This document shows, one piece after another, positions 8,054-16,402 of a DNA stretch of 64,000 bases (position 1 is its first letter; every line of letters starts with the position of its first letter). This stretch comes from Marinobacterium sediminicola (GTDB lineage Bacteria; Pseudomonadota; Gammaproteobacteria; Pseudomonadales; Balneatricaceae): positions 2,542,001-2,606,000 of the forward strand of contig NZ_CP092123.1 in NCBI RefSeq assembly GCF_022343685.1, given 5' to 3'. The notes under the pieces are model-generated. The model did no database searches. It saw only the letters and a list, made by a program, of their open reading frames with translations, and was not told the DNA's origin. The position numbers and the translations under genes were made by a program.

Positions 8054-9370
8054 TCAGTTACCGGAGGCGCGCATGTTCTGCACGCTGAACTTGTCCACCG
8101 GGCTCATTTCAGGATCCACGATCCCCTTGAACTGACCGGTAGTGCAGTGGTTGGCCTGAATATCGATCATGGTGAAAGCATCATCGATCGATACACCGGT
8201 ACCCTTGTTCACCGGCAGGTGATGATCCGGATGCGCCTGGCCGATCACCCAGTTCTTCCACATGTCACCCTTGCGGTCATACACCACGGTACGCGGAATC
8301 GTGAACGTCTGAGCGTCCATGAAATGGGTACGCTTGCTGATCGGGTGGTTTTCGTCGACAGGTACGGAGTCAACTTCGTACACCTTACGCAGCTGCCAGG
8401 TGATGTTCGGGAAACAGCCACCCTTGCCGCCGAAAGCCACAACCTGATAGCCGTCATCGTCCTGATGAGTCTCGGCGTCCAGCGCAAGCTCGTTATGGTT
8501 GAAGAACGGCATCAGCATGTAGCGCGTGCCCTGGTAGTTCCACTTCATGTCACTGATGCGACCGTTGTAGCCCTCAAAGTCCTCGATCATGACGTCTGTC
8601 CCGAGGAAGGCATCAGTAGTCTGACCAGAAGACAGGCGACGCACTCGACGCTGGAAGCCCAGATACAGGTAGGCGTTGTCGACCTTGGTGTCATCCTCGA
8701 AGCGGTGGATCAACAGCTGGGTGTTCTTCACATCGAACGGTTCCAGTACCTGTGCGTAGATACCGCGGAAGAGCTCGGACGGGTTGGGCTCGATCTTCGG
8801 ATAAGGCTCCTGGGATGTACGGTGAGTAAAGTTCAGGAAGTGGAAGTTGAACTTCAGCACACGCTCCTTCTTACCGCTTTCCATGTCACGCATGGTCCAG
8901 TAGAACGGCGCGATGGCAGCGGAGTCCCCCCAGTTGTAACCATACTTGTAGTTCCAGGCCAGTTTCTCACCCGCACGCGGGTCATCAGTGGAAGGCTCAG
9001 CCGGGAAAGGACGGCCGGCAACTGTCGGTGAGATCTCACCGTGACCGGCACCCAGTGCTACATCACCGGAGTACTTGCGGGTAGCCTCCACATAGCTCGG
9101 ATGAAGATCGAAAGAGGTCGTTGCCCCCACCTTGATCTCGGTATCACCGTTCTTGATAAACCGGTACATGCCCGGGTCCAGCACGTCCTTGAACTGTTCG
9201 ACATTACCCTGGTTGATGGTCATGCCTGCCTGAAGCCCTTCGAAAGTGGGCGCGCCATTTGCGTAAGGGTAAAAAGATTGCTGAATGATCTCTTCGGATA
9301 CATCAGCCGCCTGAGCACCGGTCGCCACTGTCATGGCGATCGCGGCGGAGAGCAGTGTTTTCTTCAACAT
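8054..9370 (-). CDS. DUF1329 family periplasmic/outer-membrane-associated protein
   Basis: A 438-residue protein with signal peptide MLKKTLLSAAIAMTVATGAQA and a long beta-rich body typical of DUF1329 (WNYKYGYNWGDSAAIAP, FRGIYAQVLEPFDVKNTQLLIHRF, YLGFQRRVRRL, TFTIPRTVVYDRKGDMWK). The fold of this family is related to LolA/LolB lipoprotein carriers, which suggests shuttling of a hydrophobic ligand through the periplasm. No lipobox is seen. It is the last gene of the operon, 30 bases after the DUF1302 gene. No enzymatic motif is visible, and the function is unknown in detail. Confidence 0.85.
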   Translation of the reverse strand: MLKKTLLSAAIAMTVATGAQAADVSEEIIQQSFYPYANGAPTFEGLQAGMTINQGNVEQFKDVLDPGMYRFIKNGDTEIKVGATTSFDLHPSYVEATRKYSGDVALGAGHGEISPTVAGRPFPAEPSTDDPRAGEKLAWNYKYGYNWGDSAAIAPFYWTMRDMESGKKERVLKFNFHFLNFTHRTSQEPYPKIEPNPSELFRGIYAQVLEPFDVKNTQLLIHRFEDDTKVDNAYLYLGFQRRVRRLSSGQTTDAFLGTDVMIEDFEGYNGRISDMKWNYQGTRYMLMPFFNHNELALDAETHQDDDGYQVVAFGGKGGCFPNITWQLRKVYEVDSVPVDENHPISKRTHFMDAQTFTIPRTVVYDRKGDMWKNWVIGQAHPDHHLPVNKGTGVSIDDAFTMIDIQANHCTTGQFKGIVDPEMSPVDKFSVQNMRASGN

Positions 9371-9400
9371 AATTCTTTTCCTTATTATCGAGTCCGTTGA

Positions 9401-11053
9401 TCAGAAGCTGTATCGCACGGTCAGCTGAATTTCATCTTCTTCGTTGGCGACACCGATCGGGCCGTTGGTAAAGCGGGCCAGAGGTTCAAACTGAGCTGAG
9501 GAATCACCGAAAGCCGAAGCCACGCTCCACGGGAAGGTTTCATTGCCGCCGGTCTTGAAGTTCAGGCCGAGGTTAAACATCCAGTGGTTGTCCGGCGTCC
9601 AGGACACACTGGGCGCATAGACCGTGGACTTGGCCGCAAAGTCATGAGCAACGATGACCTGCGGGCTCAGGCGGTTGTTCATGTAGAAGCCCTTGAACAG
9701 CACGGTGGCGATCCAGTTATCCTCGTCATTCGGCATATCCGCCTCATGATCCAGGATGTGCTCACCGAACAGCTGCGTGGACAGCAGGAAGGCACTGCGG
9801 GTGCCCAGTTCCGGAATGATGATGTTCTTATCAAACCCGATTACGTACCGAAGCATGTCGGTTTCCTTGTGACCGTTGGTATCACGCGGCATCTCTTCGC
9901 CTTCGGTGTACGCCATTTCCAGACGCCAAACGGCATCCATATCCATGGAGTAGTAATCGATAGAACCACCAACCAGGTTAACCCGCGGGAACTTGATATC
10001 GAAAACGCCATCTGCAGCAGGTACAGGAGCACCCGGCGCCAGAGGACGGAAGTGCAGTGACGGCAACTGCTGGCGGTAAGTCAAAGCATTTACAGAGAAG
10101 GTTGCATCACCATAAACCCCTTCCCACTTCATGCCTAACTGTGTATTGGCGAGACTCCAGTTTGGTTCCTCGACATCATGAATGATGGGTACCGGCTGAC
10201 TATAGGGGCCACCAGGGATCAGCTGAAGGTTGGCTGAAGAAGAGAAGAAACAGCCCGCATCCAGAATACGGTAGGACTGACCACAGGTACCCAGATTATT
10301 GGGACGGAACTTGTCGAAGTTCCACACCAGCGACAGGTTGGAATCGTCAAAAACACTGTTGGGCCCCATGCGCCACTCGGCCGTCAGCATCCACTGCGGA
10401 ATACGGATATCCTCGAGCTCGTCATAGATATTGTGGCGAGAGTAATCCACCGGGTTGATCACATCCAGCACGCGGAACAGGTCGGTCTTGCCCCATACCA
10501 CCTGCTGCTTGCCCAGTCTCACCGAGAGAATATCGCCGTTGTTCAGCTCCTTGTCGGCGCTGACGTATAGCTCACGAATGAAGTCCAGCTTGTCGTTGAA
10601 TTCCGGGAACCTGGCATCGTTTTCATCATGATCCATGTAGCCGTCCAGGTTGCCACACAGAGTTGGATCATTCTCACACGGAAAGGAGACACCGGGTGTC
10701 AGGATTGCGGTGGAAGTATCCTGACCATGCCAGTTTTGGCCAAGGTAGGCATGCTGTGCATCCTTGCCAAACTCGTCGTCATTCAGGTCATACACACCGT
10801 CATAGGTGCCACGCAAAACGCCGTTCAGTTTCAGTGAGCGGAAAGTATCGGACTCGAAACGAGTTTCAAATTCCCCCTGCGCAGTGTTACGGAACTTGGA
10901 AATGCCGACGCCATCACGGTAGTAAGTGGCATTCTCGACAAAACCGGCCCAGGTGGTTTCGGCGGCTGCAGCCGGCAGGGCAATTCCTGTGCCCAAAGCT
11001 GCTGCTACGCCCAGAGCGAGATGAGAAAATGTCGTTGTTATTGTTTTCGACAT
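9401..11053 (-). CDS. DUF1302 family outer-membrane protein
   Basis: A 550-residue protein with a signal peptide ending near AAAAE, amphipathic strands throughout and a C-terminal aromatic (LTVRYSF), the usual signature of an outer-membrane beta-barrel. Blocks characteristic of DUF1302 include RLGKQQVVWGKTDLFRVLDVINPVDY and WMLTAEWRMGPNSVFDDSNL. Members are regularly encoded beside DUF1329 and an RND protein in degraders of steroids, aromatics and lipids. A pore or docking site for hydrophobic compounds is the likely role, by inference. It lies 20 bases after the RND gene. Confidence 0.85.
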   Translation of the reverse strand: MSKTITTTFSHLALGVAAALGTGIALPAAAAETTWAGFVENATYYRDGVGISKFRNTAQGEFETRFESDTFRSLKLNGVLRGTYDGVYDLNDDEFGKDAQHAYLGQNWHGQDTSTAILTPGVSFPCENDPTLCGNLDGYMDHDENDARFPEFNDKLDFIRELYVSADKELNNGDILSVRLGKQQVVWGKTDLFRVLDVINPVDYSRHNIYDELEDIRIPQWMLTAEWRMGPNSVFDDSNLSLVWNFDKFRPNNLGTCGQSYRILDAGCFFSSSANLQLIPGGPYSQPVPIIHDVEEPNWSLANTQLGMKWEGVYGDATFSVNALTYRQQLPSLHFRPLAPGAPVPAADGVFDIKFPRVNLVGGSIDYYSMDMDAVWRLEMAYTEGEEMPRDTNGHKETDMLRYVIGFDKNIIIPELGTRSAFLLSTQLFGEHILDHEADMPNDEDNWIATVLFKGFYMNNRLSPQVIVAHDFAAKSTVYAPSVSWTPDNHWMFNLGLNFKTGGNETFPWSVASAFGDSSAQFEPLARFTNGPIGVANEEDEIQLTVRYSF

Positions 11054-11073
11054 GGGTGTTGGCCTCTTATGGT

Positions 11074-13560
11074 TTAAGCCTTGGTTGTCATGACAAGGGA
11101 AGCCGGAACTTCCTTTTCCTGTGGAGAGACTTCGCCTGCCCCCTCCACTGTCGCCTGCGTCTCCGAGGTGTCGGCGTGAATGACGCCATCCTCATCGGCA
11201 TAGGCCTTGCAGATGAACTTGGGTTTGAACACCAGCACCCAGCTGGGTACCAGCAACATTGCCGCAGCGCCGTTCAGGACGACCATGACGATCAGCAGCA
11301 AGGCCGCTTCAGCCTGGAAACGCAGATCGGAAAGCACGACCCACATAACGATGCCGGCAATCAATGTGATAGCGGTAAAGCTCACAGCCAGACCGGTGGT
11401 GCGGATCGCTCGGCGCACGGCCGCGTGCAGATCACCCAGCGCCACCATTTCGGAGCGGATGCGGTCCATCATGTAGATGGAATAATCGATACCGATGCCG
11501 ACACCAACAGCGATGATCGGCACGGTATTGGAGTTGATGCCCATTCCGCTCAAGCCCATGTAGGCATAGGTCAGCGTGGTTGCGAACAGCATGGCACCGA
11601 ACATCATGGTTCCCGCCATGATGGAGGTGTAGAAAACGGTGACCATGACAAAGATGAGCAGGAACACCAGCGGCAGCACCCAGAGATTGGTCTCAAAAGC
11701 CGCTTCGTTCTGGGACGCGATAACACCGATAGTGCCGCCGGCCAAACGGATGGTCAGGCCATCCACCTTACCTTCGTTTTCGGCAATCCACTGTTTGGCG
11801 GTATGAACCGCACGACGCAGCGTTTCACCCTTGTGATCCTTGTAATAGAACACCAGGTTGGCGACACGCTCATCACTGTCAACGAACTCTTTCAACGCTC
11901 CCGGAATCGGGTTGGACATCATGTAGGTGAACATCAGGCCGCCGACGTACATGGGGTCATCCGGAATCTGCGCCCAGCGCGGATCGTTGTTGTGCAGCAG
12001 ACGGTTCACCTGCTTGACCAGATCGGGAATACCCTTGGCACCGCCCACTCCCGGATCCAGCAGCATGTGGCGCTCAAGATCCGCCAGCGCCTTCAGCACC
12101 TCGGGACGTTTGATACCACCCGGCTCGTCGGTTTCGGCAACAATGTACATCTCCTCGGAGCCCGGGAAGCTGTCATTGATGGCCTTGGAGGAGCGGTTGT
12201 AATCATGATCCTGGTACAGAATCGGTGAGCCCGGCTCGGATTCTCCGATCACCACGTGGGACGAGAAATAGAAGCCCGCAGCCAACAGCAGGGCGGCTAC
12301 TCCCAACGCTTTCCGGGCCGCTTTCTCACCGCTGATGAGATCGGCACAGACATATCCCACGTTACGGAACAGGTTATGCTTGATGCCGGTATTTTTCGGC
12401 TTCGGCAATACAGACAGCAGCAGCGGCACCGCCAGCAGCACCGTAATGATGATGCTCAGCGCCCAGATGGATGCGTAATGAGCCAGCTTGGTGTTGAGCG
12501 GAATCGAACCGATGGCTATCAGCAGCAGACCGATCGCATCGGATACCACTCCCAGGCTCCCCGGACGAAACAGGCTTTCGAACGTCAGGCGCGCAGCAAC
12601 ATGGTTGTTGTCGTGAGTGTTCAGCTCCAGATAGTAACGTTCGACCAGCTGGATACCGTGAGACATGGCACGTGCCGAAATCAGGAAGGGAATCACCAGG
12701 CTGAGCGGATCCAGGTTATATCCGAACAGCGAAATGATGCCGATACCCCAGATGGAGGAAACGATGACGCCCGCCAACGGGATGAAAATGCCATACGCCT
12801 TGCGGAAGTAGAACACCAGCAGCGACAACATGATCAGTGCGGTAAACAGGAAGATCTCTATGATCTGATCCAGATACTGGTAGGCCCAGCCCACCAGCAT
12901 TGGCTGACCGGTCACGTGGATCTTGACGCCGTTGGCCGCTTCCTGCTCGCGCATCTTCTGAATATGCTCATAGGTGGCCGCATAATCCAGCTTCCCTTCG
13001 ATCAGCTGCGCCTTGACCAGCGCCATGTGCAGATCAGGGCTGACCAGTGGTCCGAGCACGCGAGGGTCCGCAGCCACATCCTTGCGCAGATCATTCAGCT
13101 GAGTATCACTCAGATCAGTATGCTCGGGGTTGTAGTAGGGCTCCGAGTTAACGTTGCCTTCGGGTGTCAGCCAGACCTTGCGCGAATTGCGGTGGGTTAC
13201 GCTGGTGACCAGGTTGTGGTCGACTCCTGGCAGGGAGTCCACGGCCTGGGTAATGCGGTGAATGCGCGCCAGAGCTTCGTTGTCAAAGATATCGTGTTCG
13301 GTGAACTCGACCCCGACGATGATCACGTTGGCACCGCCAAACGACTCCTTGATCTCGTTATGCAGCTCAATATACGGGTGCGTCTGAGGCAGAAGGTCCG
13401 CAAAATCGGAATACATCTTCACGCCCGGAATCTGCGCTGCAAACCAGATGGTGGCCAGCACAATCAGGGTGAGGATGGTTTTGGGGTAGTTGAACAGTTT
13501 CTGATCGAGGCTGTGCAACCAGTGAGTGGCCTTATGGGCACTGGCAGATCGTTTATCCAT
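11074..13560 (-). CDS. RND superfamily (MMPL-type) transporter
   Basis: An 828-residue inner-membrane protein with the RND plan: a first helix (ILTLIVLATIWFAAQI), a large periplasmic domain, a helix block (IFLFTALIMLSLLVFYFRK, GIFIPLAGVIVSSIWGIGI), a second periplasmic domain after residue 430, and a second helix block ending VLNGAAAMLLVPSWVLVF. The motif GVGIGIDYSIYMMDRIRSEM carries the acidic residue used for proton coupling. Relatives move lipids, hopanoids or siderophores. Together with the two DUF proteins and the propeller lipoprotein it looks like a trans-envelope trafficking machine. Substrate and direction cannot be read from the sequence. Confidence 0.88.
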   Translation of the reverse strand: MDKRSASAHKATHWLHSLDQKLFNYPKTILTLIVLATIWFAAQIPGVKMYSDFADLLPQTHPYIELHNEIKESFGGANVIIVGVEFTEHDIFDNEALARIHRITQAVDSLPGVDHNLVTSVTHRNSRKVWLTPEGNVNSEPYYNPEHTDLSDTQLNDLRKDVAADPRVLGPLVSPDLHMALVKAQLIEGKLDYAATYEHIQKMREQEAANGVKIHVTGQPMLVGWAYQYLDQIIEIFLFTALIMLSLLVFYFRKAYGIFIPLAGVIVSSIWGIGIISLFGYNLDPLSLVIPFLISARAMSHGIQLVERYYLELNTHDNNHVAARLTFESLFRPGSLGVVSDAIGLLLIAIGSIPLNTKLAHYASIWALSIIITVLLAVPLLLSVLPKPKNTGIKHNLFRNVGYVCADLISGEKAARKALGVAALLLAAGFYFSSHVVIGESEPGSPILYQDHDYNRSSKAINDSFPGSEEMYIVAETDEPGGIKRPEVLKALADLERHMLLDPGVGGAKGIPDLVKQVNRLLHNNDPRWAQIPDDPMYVGGLMFTYMMSNPIPGALKEFVDSDERVANLVFYYKDHKGETLRRAVHTAKQWIAENEGKVDGLTIRLAGGTIGVIASQNEAAFETNLWVLPLVFLLIFVMVTVFYTSIMAGTMMFGAMLFATTLTYAYMGLSGMGINSNTVPIIAVGVGIGIDYSIYMMDRIRSEMVALGDLHAAVRRAIRTTGLAVSFTAITLIAGIVMWVVLSDLRFQAEAALLLIVMVVLNGAAAMLLVPSWVLVFKPKFICKAYADEDGVIHADTSETQATVEGAGEVSPQEKEVPASLVMTTKA

Positions 13561-13578
13561 GATAGAACCGTCGTATTG

Positions 13579-14601
13579 TTATTTTTGGACAGACAGAGAC
13601 AGCAGGGTGCCGGCTCCGCCAGCGACCAGCAGTTCGCCATTGGACTGCTCGATGGCTGAACGCAGCCAGACCGGCATTGCCGGTGCGCCGAGGCGCTGCC
13701 ATTGCTCATCCGAACGGATCAGCAAGGTGCCGTTCTCACCCATTGCAAACAGACCGGAATCGGTTTGAGCAATGCCATAGAGCGGAGCGACAACCGGGGT
13801 ACTCTCGGCCTCCCAACTCTGCCCTCCGTCACGGGTATGCAGGATCATGCCGTCCAGGCCCACAACCCAACCGGTTTCACGTGAACTGAAATGCGCGGCC
13901 TGGGGGTAGAAATCGTCAGGAATATAATCGAGTGTCTCCCAGCTCTGACCTCCATCATCCGTGCGGGCAACGACACCAAACTCCCCGGTGACATAACCGG
14001 TTGACCGATCCAGGAACTGGATGGAGCTGAGCATCGCATCCTCGTTCAAGCTGTTCTCGGACCAGTTTTGCCCCCCGTCACGACTGACCATGAGCGTGGA
14101 GAAACTGCCCACGGCCCAGTAGCTGCCATCAAGGGCACACTCGGCATCCAGCATGTTCTCGGGAGTCGGAATATCGGAGCGGCGCCATTGCTGCGCGTTG
14201 ACGTCTGCCATCCAGAGCTGACGCTCAAAACTCAGCGCGATCAGGCTGCCATCGGGGCAGGCTTCCACATCGATAAGATTGGGTTCACCTTCCAGCACCT
14301 GACGCTGCCAGGGAGATTCGGCATTCGGGCGGGTCAGCACCAGACCATTACTGCCCACTGCGACCTGAACCTTTTCGGTTGCGGCCAGCGACTGAATCTG
14401 ATCAGTACGGCGAACGGACTTGTCCAGTTCCTGTTCGACACCTGACAGGTTGAGAGGGGCTTCACAGGCGGACAGAAGAAATGCACAACCACCCAGCGTC
14501 AGCGCCTGCATTAGACGACTTCTCTTCCGGGCGACATTTTGGAGTGGCAGACGCTTGACTACACGGCTGCCCACATGGGTTTCTGCTTCTGATTTCATCA
14601 T
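13579..14601 (-). CDS. YCF48/BNR-repeat beta-propeller lipoprotein
   Basis: About 340 residues with repeated propeller blades (SRDGGQNWSEN, TDDGGQSWETL, TRDGGQSWEAE), the YCF48/BNR signature found in photosystem assembly factor HCF136 and in many bacterial envelope proteins. A lipobox LLSAC about residue 45 implies a lipid anchor. The true start is uncertain: ATG 14601, GTG 14628 and an internal ATG just before the hydrophobic segment are all possible; 14601 is kept because it lies about 40 bases below the predicted sigma-54 start point. First gene of the four-gene operon. Confidence 0.8.
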   Translation of the reverse strand: MMKSEAETHVGSRVVKRLPLQNVARKRSRLMQALTLGGCAFLLSACEAPLNLSGVEQELDKSVRRTDQIQSLAATEKVQVAVGSNGLVLTRPNAESPWQRQVLEGEPNLIDVEACPDGSLIALSFERQLWMADVNAQQWRRSDIPTPENMLDAECALDGSYWAVGSFSTLMVSRDGGQNWSENSLNEDAMLSSIQFLDRSTGYVTGEFGVVARTDDGGQSWETLDYIPDDFYPQAAHFSSRETGWVVGLDGMILHTRDGGQSWEAESTPVVAPLYGIAQTDSGLFAMGENGTLLIRSDEQWQRLGAPAMPVWLRSAIEQSNGELLVAGGAGTLLSLSVQK

Positions 14602-14652
14602 TTGTTGTTCTTCTGGATGAATGGGCACGAATGTTCGGCTTCAACCAGATAC

Positions 14653-14668
14653 AGCAACCCCTGTGCCA
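14653..14668 (-). promoter_or_regulatory. Sigma-54 promoter of the YCF48-RND-DUF1302-DUF1329 operon
   Basis: On the minus strand the sequence reads TGGCACAGGGGTTGCT, a full match to the -24/-12 consensus TGGCAC-N5-TTGCW. Predicted transcription start is near 14642, about 40 bases above the chosen start codon. Because sigma-54 needs an enhancer-binding activator, the operon should be switched on by a regulator such as DmpR; a candidate activator site lies upstream at 14788-14803. Confidence 0.85.
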
Positions 14669-14709
14669 GAATTCACCATCAAGGCCAAAAACAAAACACA
14701 TCCCTTTAT

Positions 14710-14722
14710 AAACAATATGTTA
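14710..14722. promoter_or_regulatory. IHF-like site between promoter and activator site
   Basis: AAACAATATGTTA differs at one position from the IHF core WATCAANNNNTTR. It lies between the sigma-54 element and the activator site, where IHF bending is normally needed. An 11-of-13 similar element is found at 23843-23855 in the phenol promoter, at a distance from the promoter that differs by about one helical turn. Confidence 0.4.
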
Positions 14723-14787
14723 GAAAAGCAAAAACCAGTAGCACGACCATTCAATTCAACACTGCCTGCTCAGATCATCAATTCCAA

Positions 14788-14803
14788 TTGATCAAATCAT
14801 CAA
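14788..14803. promoter_or_regulatory. DmpR/XylR-type upstream activator site
   Basis: TTGATCAAATCATCAA matches the recalled DmpR site TTGATCAATTGATCAA at 14 of 16 positions. It sits about 145-160 bases above the predicted start of the four-gene operon, the usual enhancer distance. A further GATCA/TGATC dyad overlaps on its left side (about 14772-14794), so a pair of activator dimers is possible. The dmp operon in this window carries close relatives of the same site. Confidence 0.55.
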
Positions 14804-15062
14804 AGAGTCTGTGGATAATTGCGCAAATCGTTAACTGTATTTTTCGGAAGACAAAAACCTTAACCCGTCACCGCGCTCCCTATTCCGGGAGCACTGCAGA
14901 TCTCGGGAGGCGAATAAAAATCAAAAGGGTTATTTGCTTATTACATATTAGTCTTTACGTAATATTGATCGATAGCTGAAAAGACTTAGGATGGCCCCCC
15001 TTCAATCGGGCACGTTGTCACGACAGCGAGGGCTCGGCCGTTTTACCCTTTTGGAAGTACCA
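14804..15062. other. Intergenic region upstream of the YeeE gene
   Basis: With the operon control region to the left this makes about 460 bases without a gene. A small GCTCCC/GGGAGC hairpin (14875-14892) has no T run. Just before the YeeE gene, TACATATTA (14942-14950) recurs in the palindrome ahead of the reductase gene at 16374-16382. ATATTA and TAATAT arms nine bases apart follow here. I could not place a convincing promoter. Confidence 0.4.
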
Positions 15063-16316
15063 ATGAACAAAGTTGAAAACCTGAGCGGATTTCTGCTCCT
15101 GACAGTCATTCTGATCGCCGGCGGCTCGGCACTGGAGCCCGATATCTTCTTCCGCCTGCTGATCGGCCTGGGCTTGGGCTATGCCCTGACGCGTGCCGCC
15201 CTCGGTTTTGCCGGCAGCGTGAACCGCGCCTACCGCGCGGGCTCAACCAAGTTGATGCGCGCGCTGATGCTGATGTTCACCGCCACCGCCATCGCCTCCA
15301 CTGCCTTCCTCTACAATCAGAACCCGCGCGACCTTGATCTATGGGTCAACCCGATCAACGCTGGACTGATCCTGGGCGGCCTACTGTTCGGTTTTGGCAT
15401 GTCCTTCGCCAGCTGCTGTGCGTCAGGCGTCTTGACCTATTTCTCCAGCAACCTGACACGCCCGGCACTGATCCTGACCTGCTTCGGTGCAGGCGTTTTT
15501 CTGGGCTTCCCGCTGCAGGCGACTCAGCCCTGGATCACCGACACGTTGATCTCGACCCAGACCTATGCCAATCAGGGCGTCTACCTGCCGGACCTGTTCC
15601 CCAGCGATCCAATGAAAGGCTATTTCGGTGCGATCGTTCTGACCGCGCTGCTGGCGGCTAGCGTCAGCTGGCTGGCGCATCGATATGAGCAACGCCGTCG
15701 CCGCAACAATACCTATATCGGCGTGGCTGCCGAGCACGCACAGGCCGTACAGCAGCCCCATAATTTGGGTGAGCACCCTTTCTTCAGTCGTCAGACCTAT
15801 GAAGCACTGTTTGTTTCCCGCTGGTCGATGACCACCGGCATCGCCGTTATTGTGATCCTGTTTGTCCTGCTGATGGGGGTGACCGGTGCCGGCTGGGGTG
15901 CGTCCACTCCATTCGGTTTGTGGTTTGGCCGCCTGCTGATTGCCTTCGGCGCCGATCCGGCAGCCATCGCCGAATTCACTCACCGTCCGGTACAGGCATT
16001 CACCATGCCGTTCTTCAGTCATCCGGTAAATGTACAGAACATCGGTATCATGCTGGGCTCTGTAGTATCTCTGCTGCTGGCCGGACGTTTCTTCAGCGGC
16101 ATGTCGAAAATGCGCCTGAGCCTGAAGGAAGCCATGCTACTTGTCATCGCCGGTCTGGCGATGGGGCTGGGCACTCGTTTTGCCAACGGCTGCAACGTGG
16201 GTGCCCTGTTCACCCCGATCGCCAACTTCTCCCTGTCAGGCTGGATCTTCCTGGTATTCATGGTCGCAGGCGGCGTGATTGGCAATATCACCGGCAAGCG
16301 CCTGCAACAGGCATGA
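15063..16316 (+). CDS. YeeE/YedE family sulfur-compound transporter
   Basis: A 417-residue membrane protein made of two homologous halves, each ending in a cysteine loop: FGMSFASCCASGVL in the first and GTRFANGCNVGALF in the second. The paired G-x-x-F-A-x-G-C type loops are the hallmark of YeeE/YedE proteins, which pass thiosulfate or related sulfur species through cysteine relays. About ten hydrophobic helices are visible, with a central soluble linker (HRYEQRRRRNN). The ATG at 15063 (MNKVENLSG) follows TTTTGGAAGTACCA. Unusually for the family, no TusA-like partner is adjacent. Confidence 0.85.
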   Translation: MNKVENLSGFLLLTVILIAGGSALEPDIFFRLLIGLGLGYALTRAALGFAGSVNRAYRAGSTKLMRALMLMFTATAIASTAFLYNQNPRDLDLWVNPINAGLILGGLLFGFGMSFASCCASGVLTYFSSNLTRPALILTCFGAGVFLGFPLQATQPWITDTLISTQTYANQGVYLPDLFPSDPMKGYFGAIVLTALLAASVSWLAHRYEQRRRRNNTYIGVAAEHAQAVQQPHNLGEHPFFSRQTYEALFVSRWSMTTGIAVIVILFVLLMGVTGAGWGASTPFGLWFGRLLIAFGADPAAIAEFTHRPVQAFTMPFFSHPVNVQNIGIMLGSVVSLLLAGRFFSGMSKMRLSLKEAMLLVIAGLAMGLGTRFANGCNVGALFTPIANFSLSGWIFLVFMVAGGVIGNITGKRLQQA

Positions 16317-16358
16317 ACCGGGATACCCTAATCGTCGCTTGAAAAATCGGCGTAACAC

Positions 16359-16394
16359 CCACATGATCTGTAATACATATTACAGATCATGTGG
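16359..16394. promoter_or_regulatory. 36-base perfect palindrome before the old-yellow-enzyme gene
   Basis: Seventeen-base arms (left arm CCACATGATCTGTAATA) surround a two-base centre; every pair is complementary. It ends nine bases before the reductase start codon and so covers the ribosome-binding region (GTGGAGTGACCG). There is no T run, so it is not a standard terminator. A dimeric repressor operator (TetR, MarR or ArsR type) is the best reading; an RNA hairpin that hides the ribosome site is an alternative. Confidence 0.7.
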
Positions 16395-16402
16395 AGTGAC
16401 CG

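Noticed and set aside
14875-14892. GCTCCC/GGGAGC hairpin as terminator or riboswitch upstream of the YeeE gene
   Set aside because: Six pairs, no T run, and no surrounding conserved RNA pattern was recognised.
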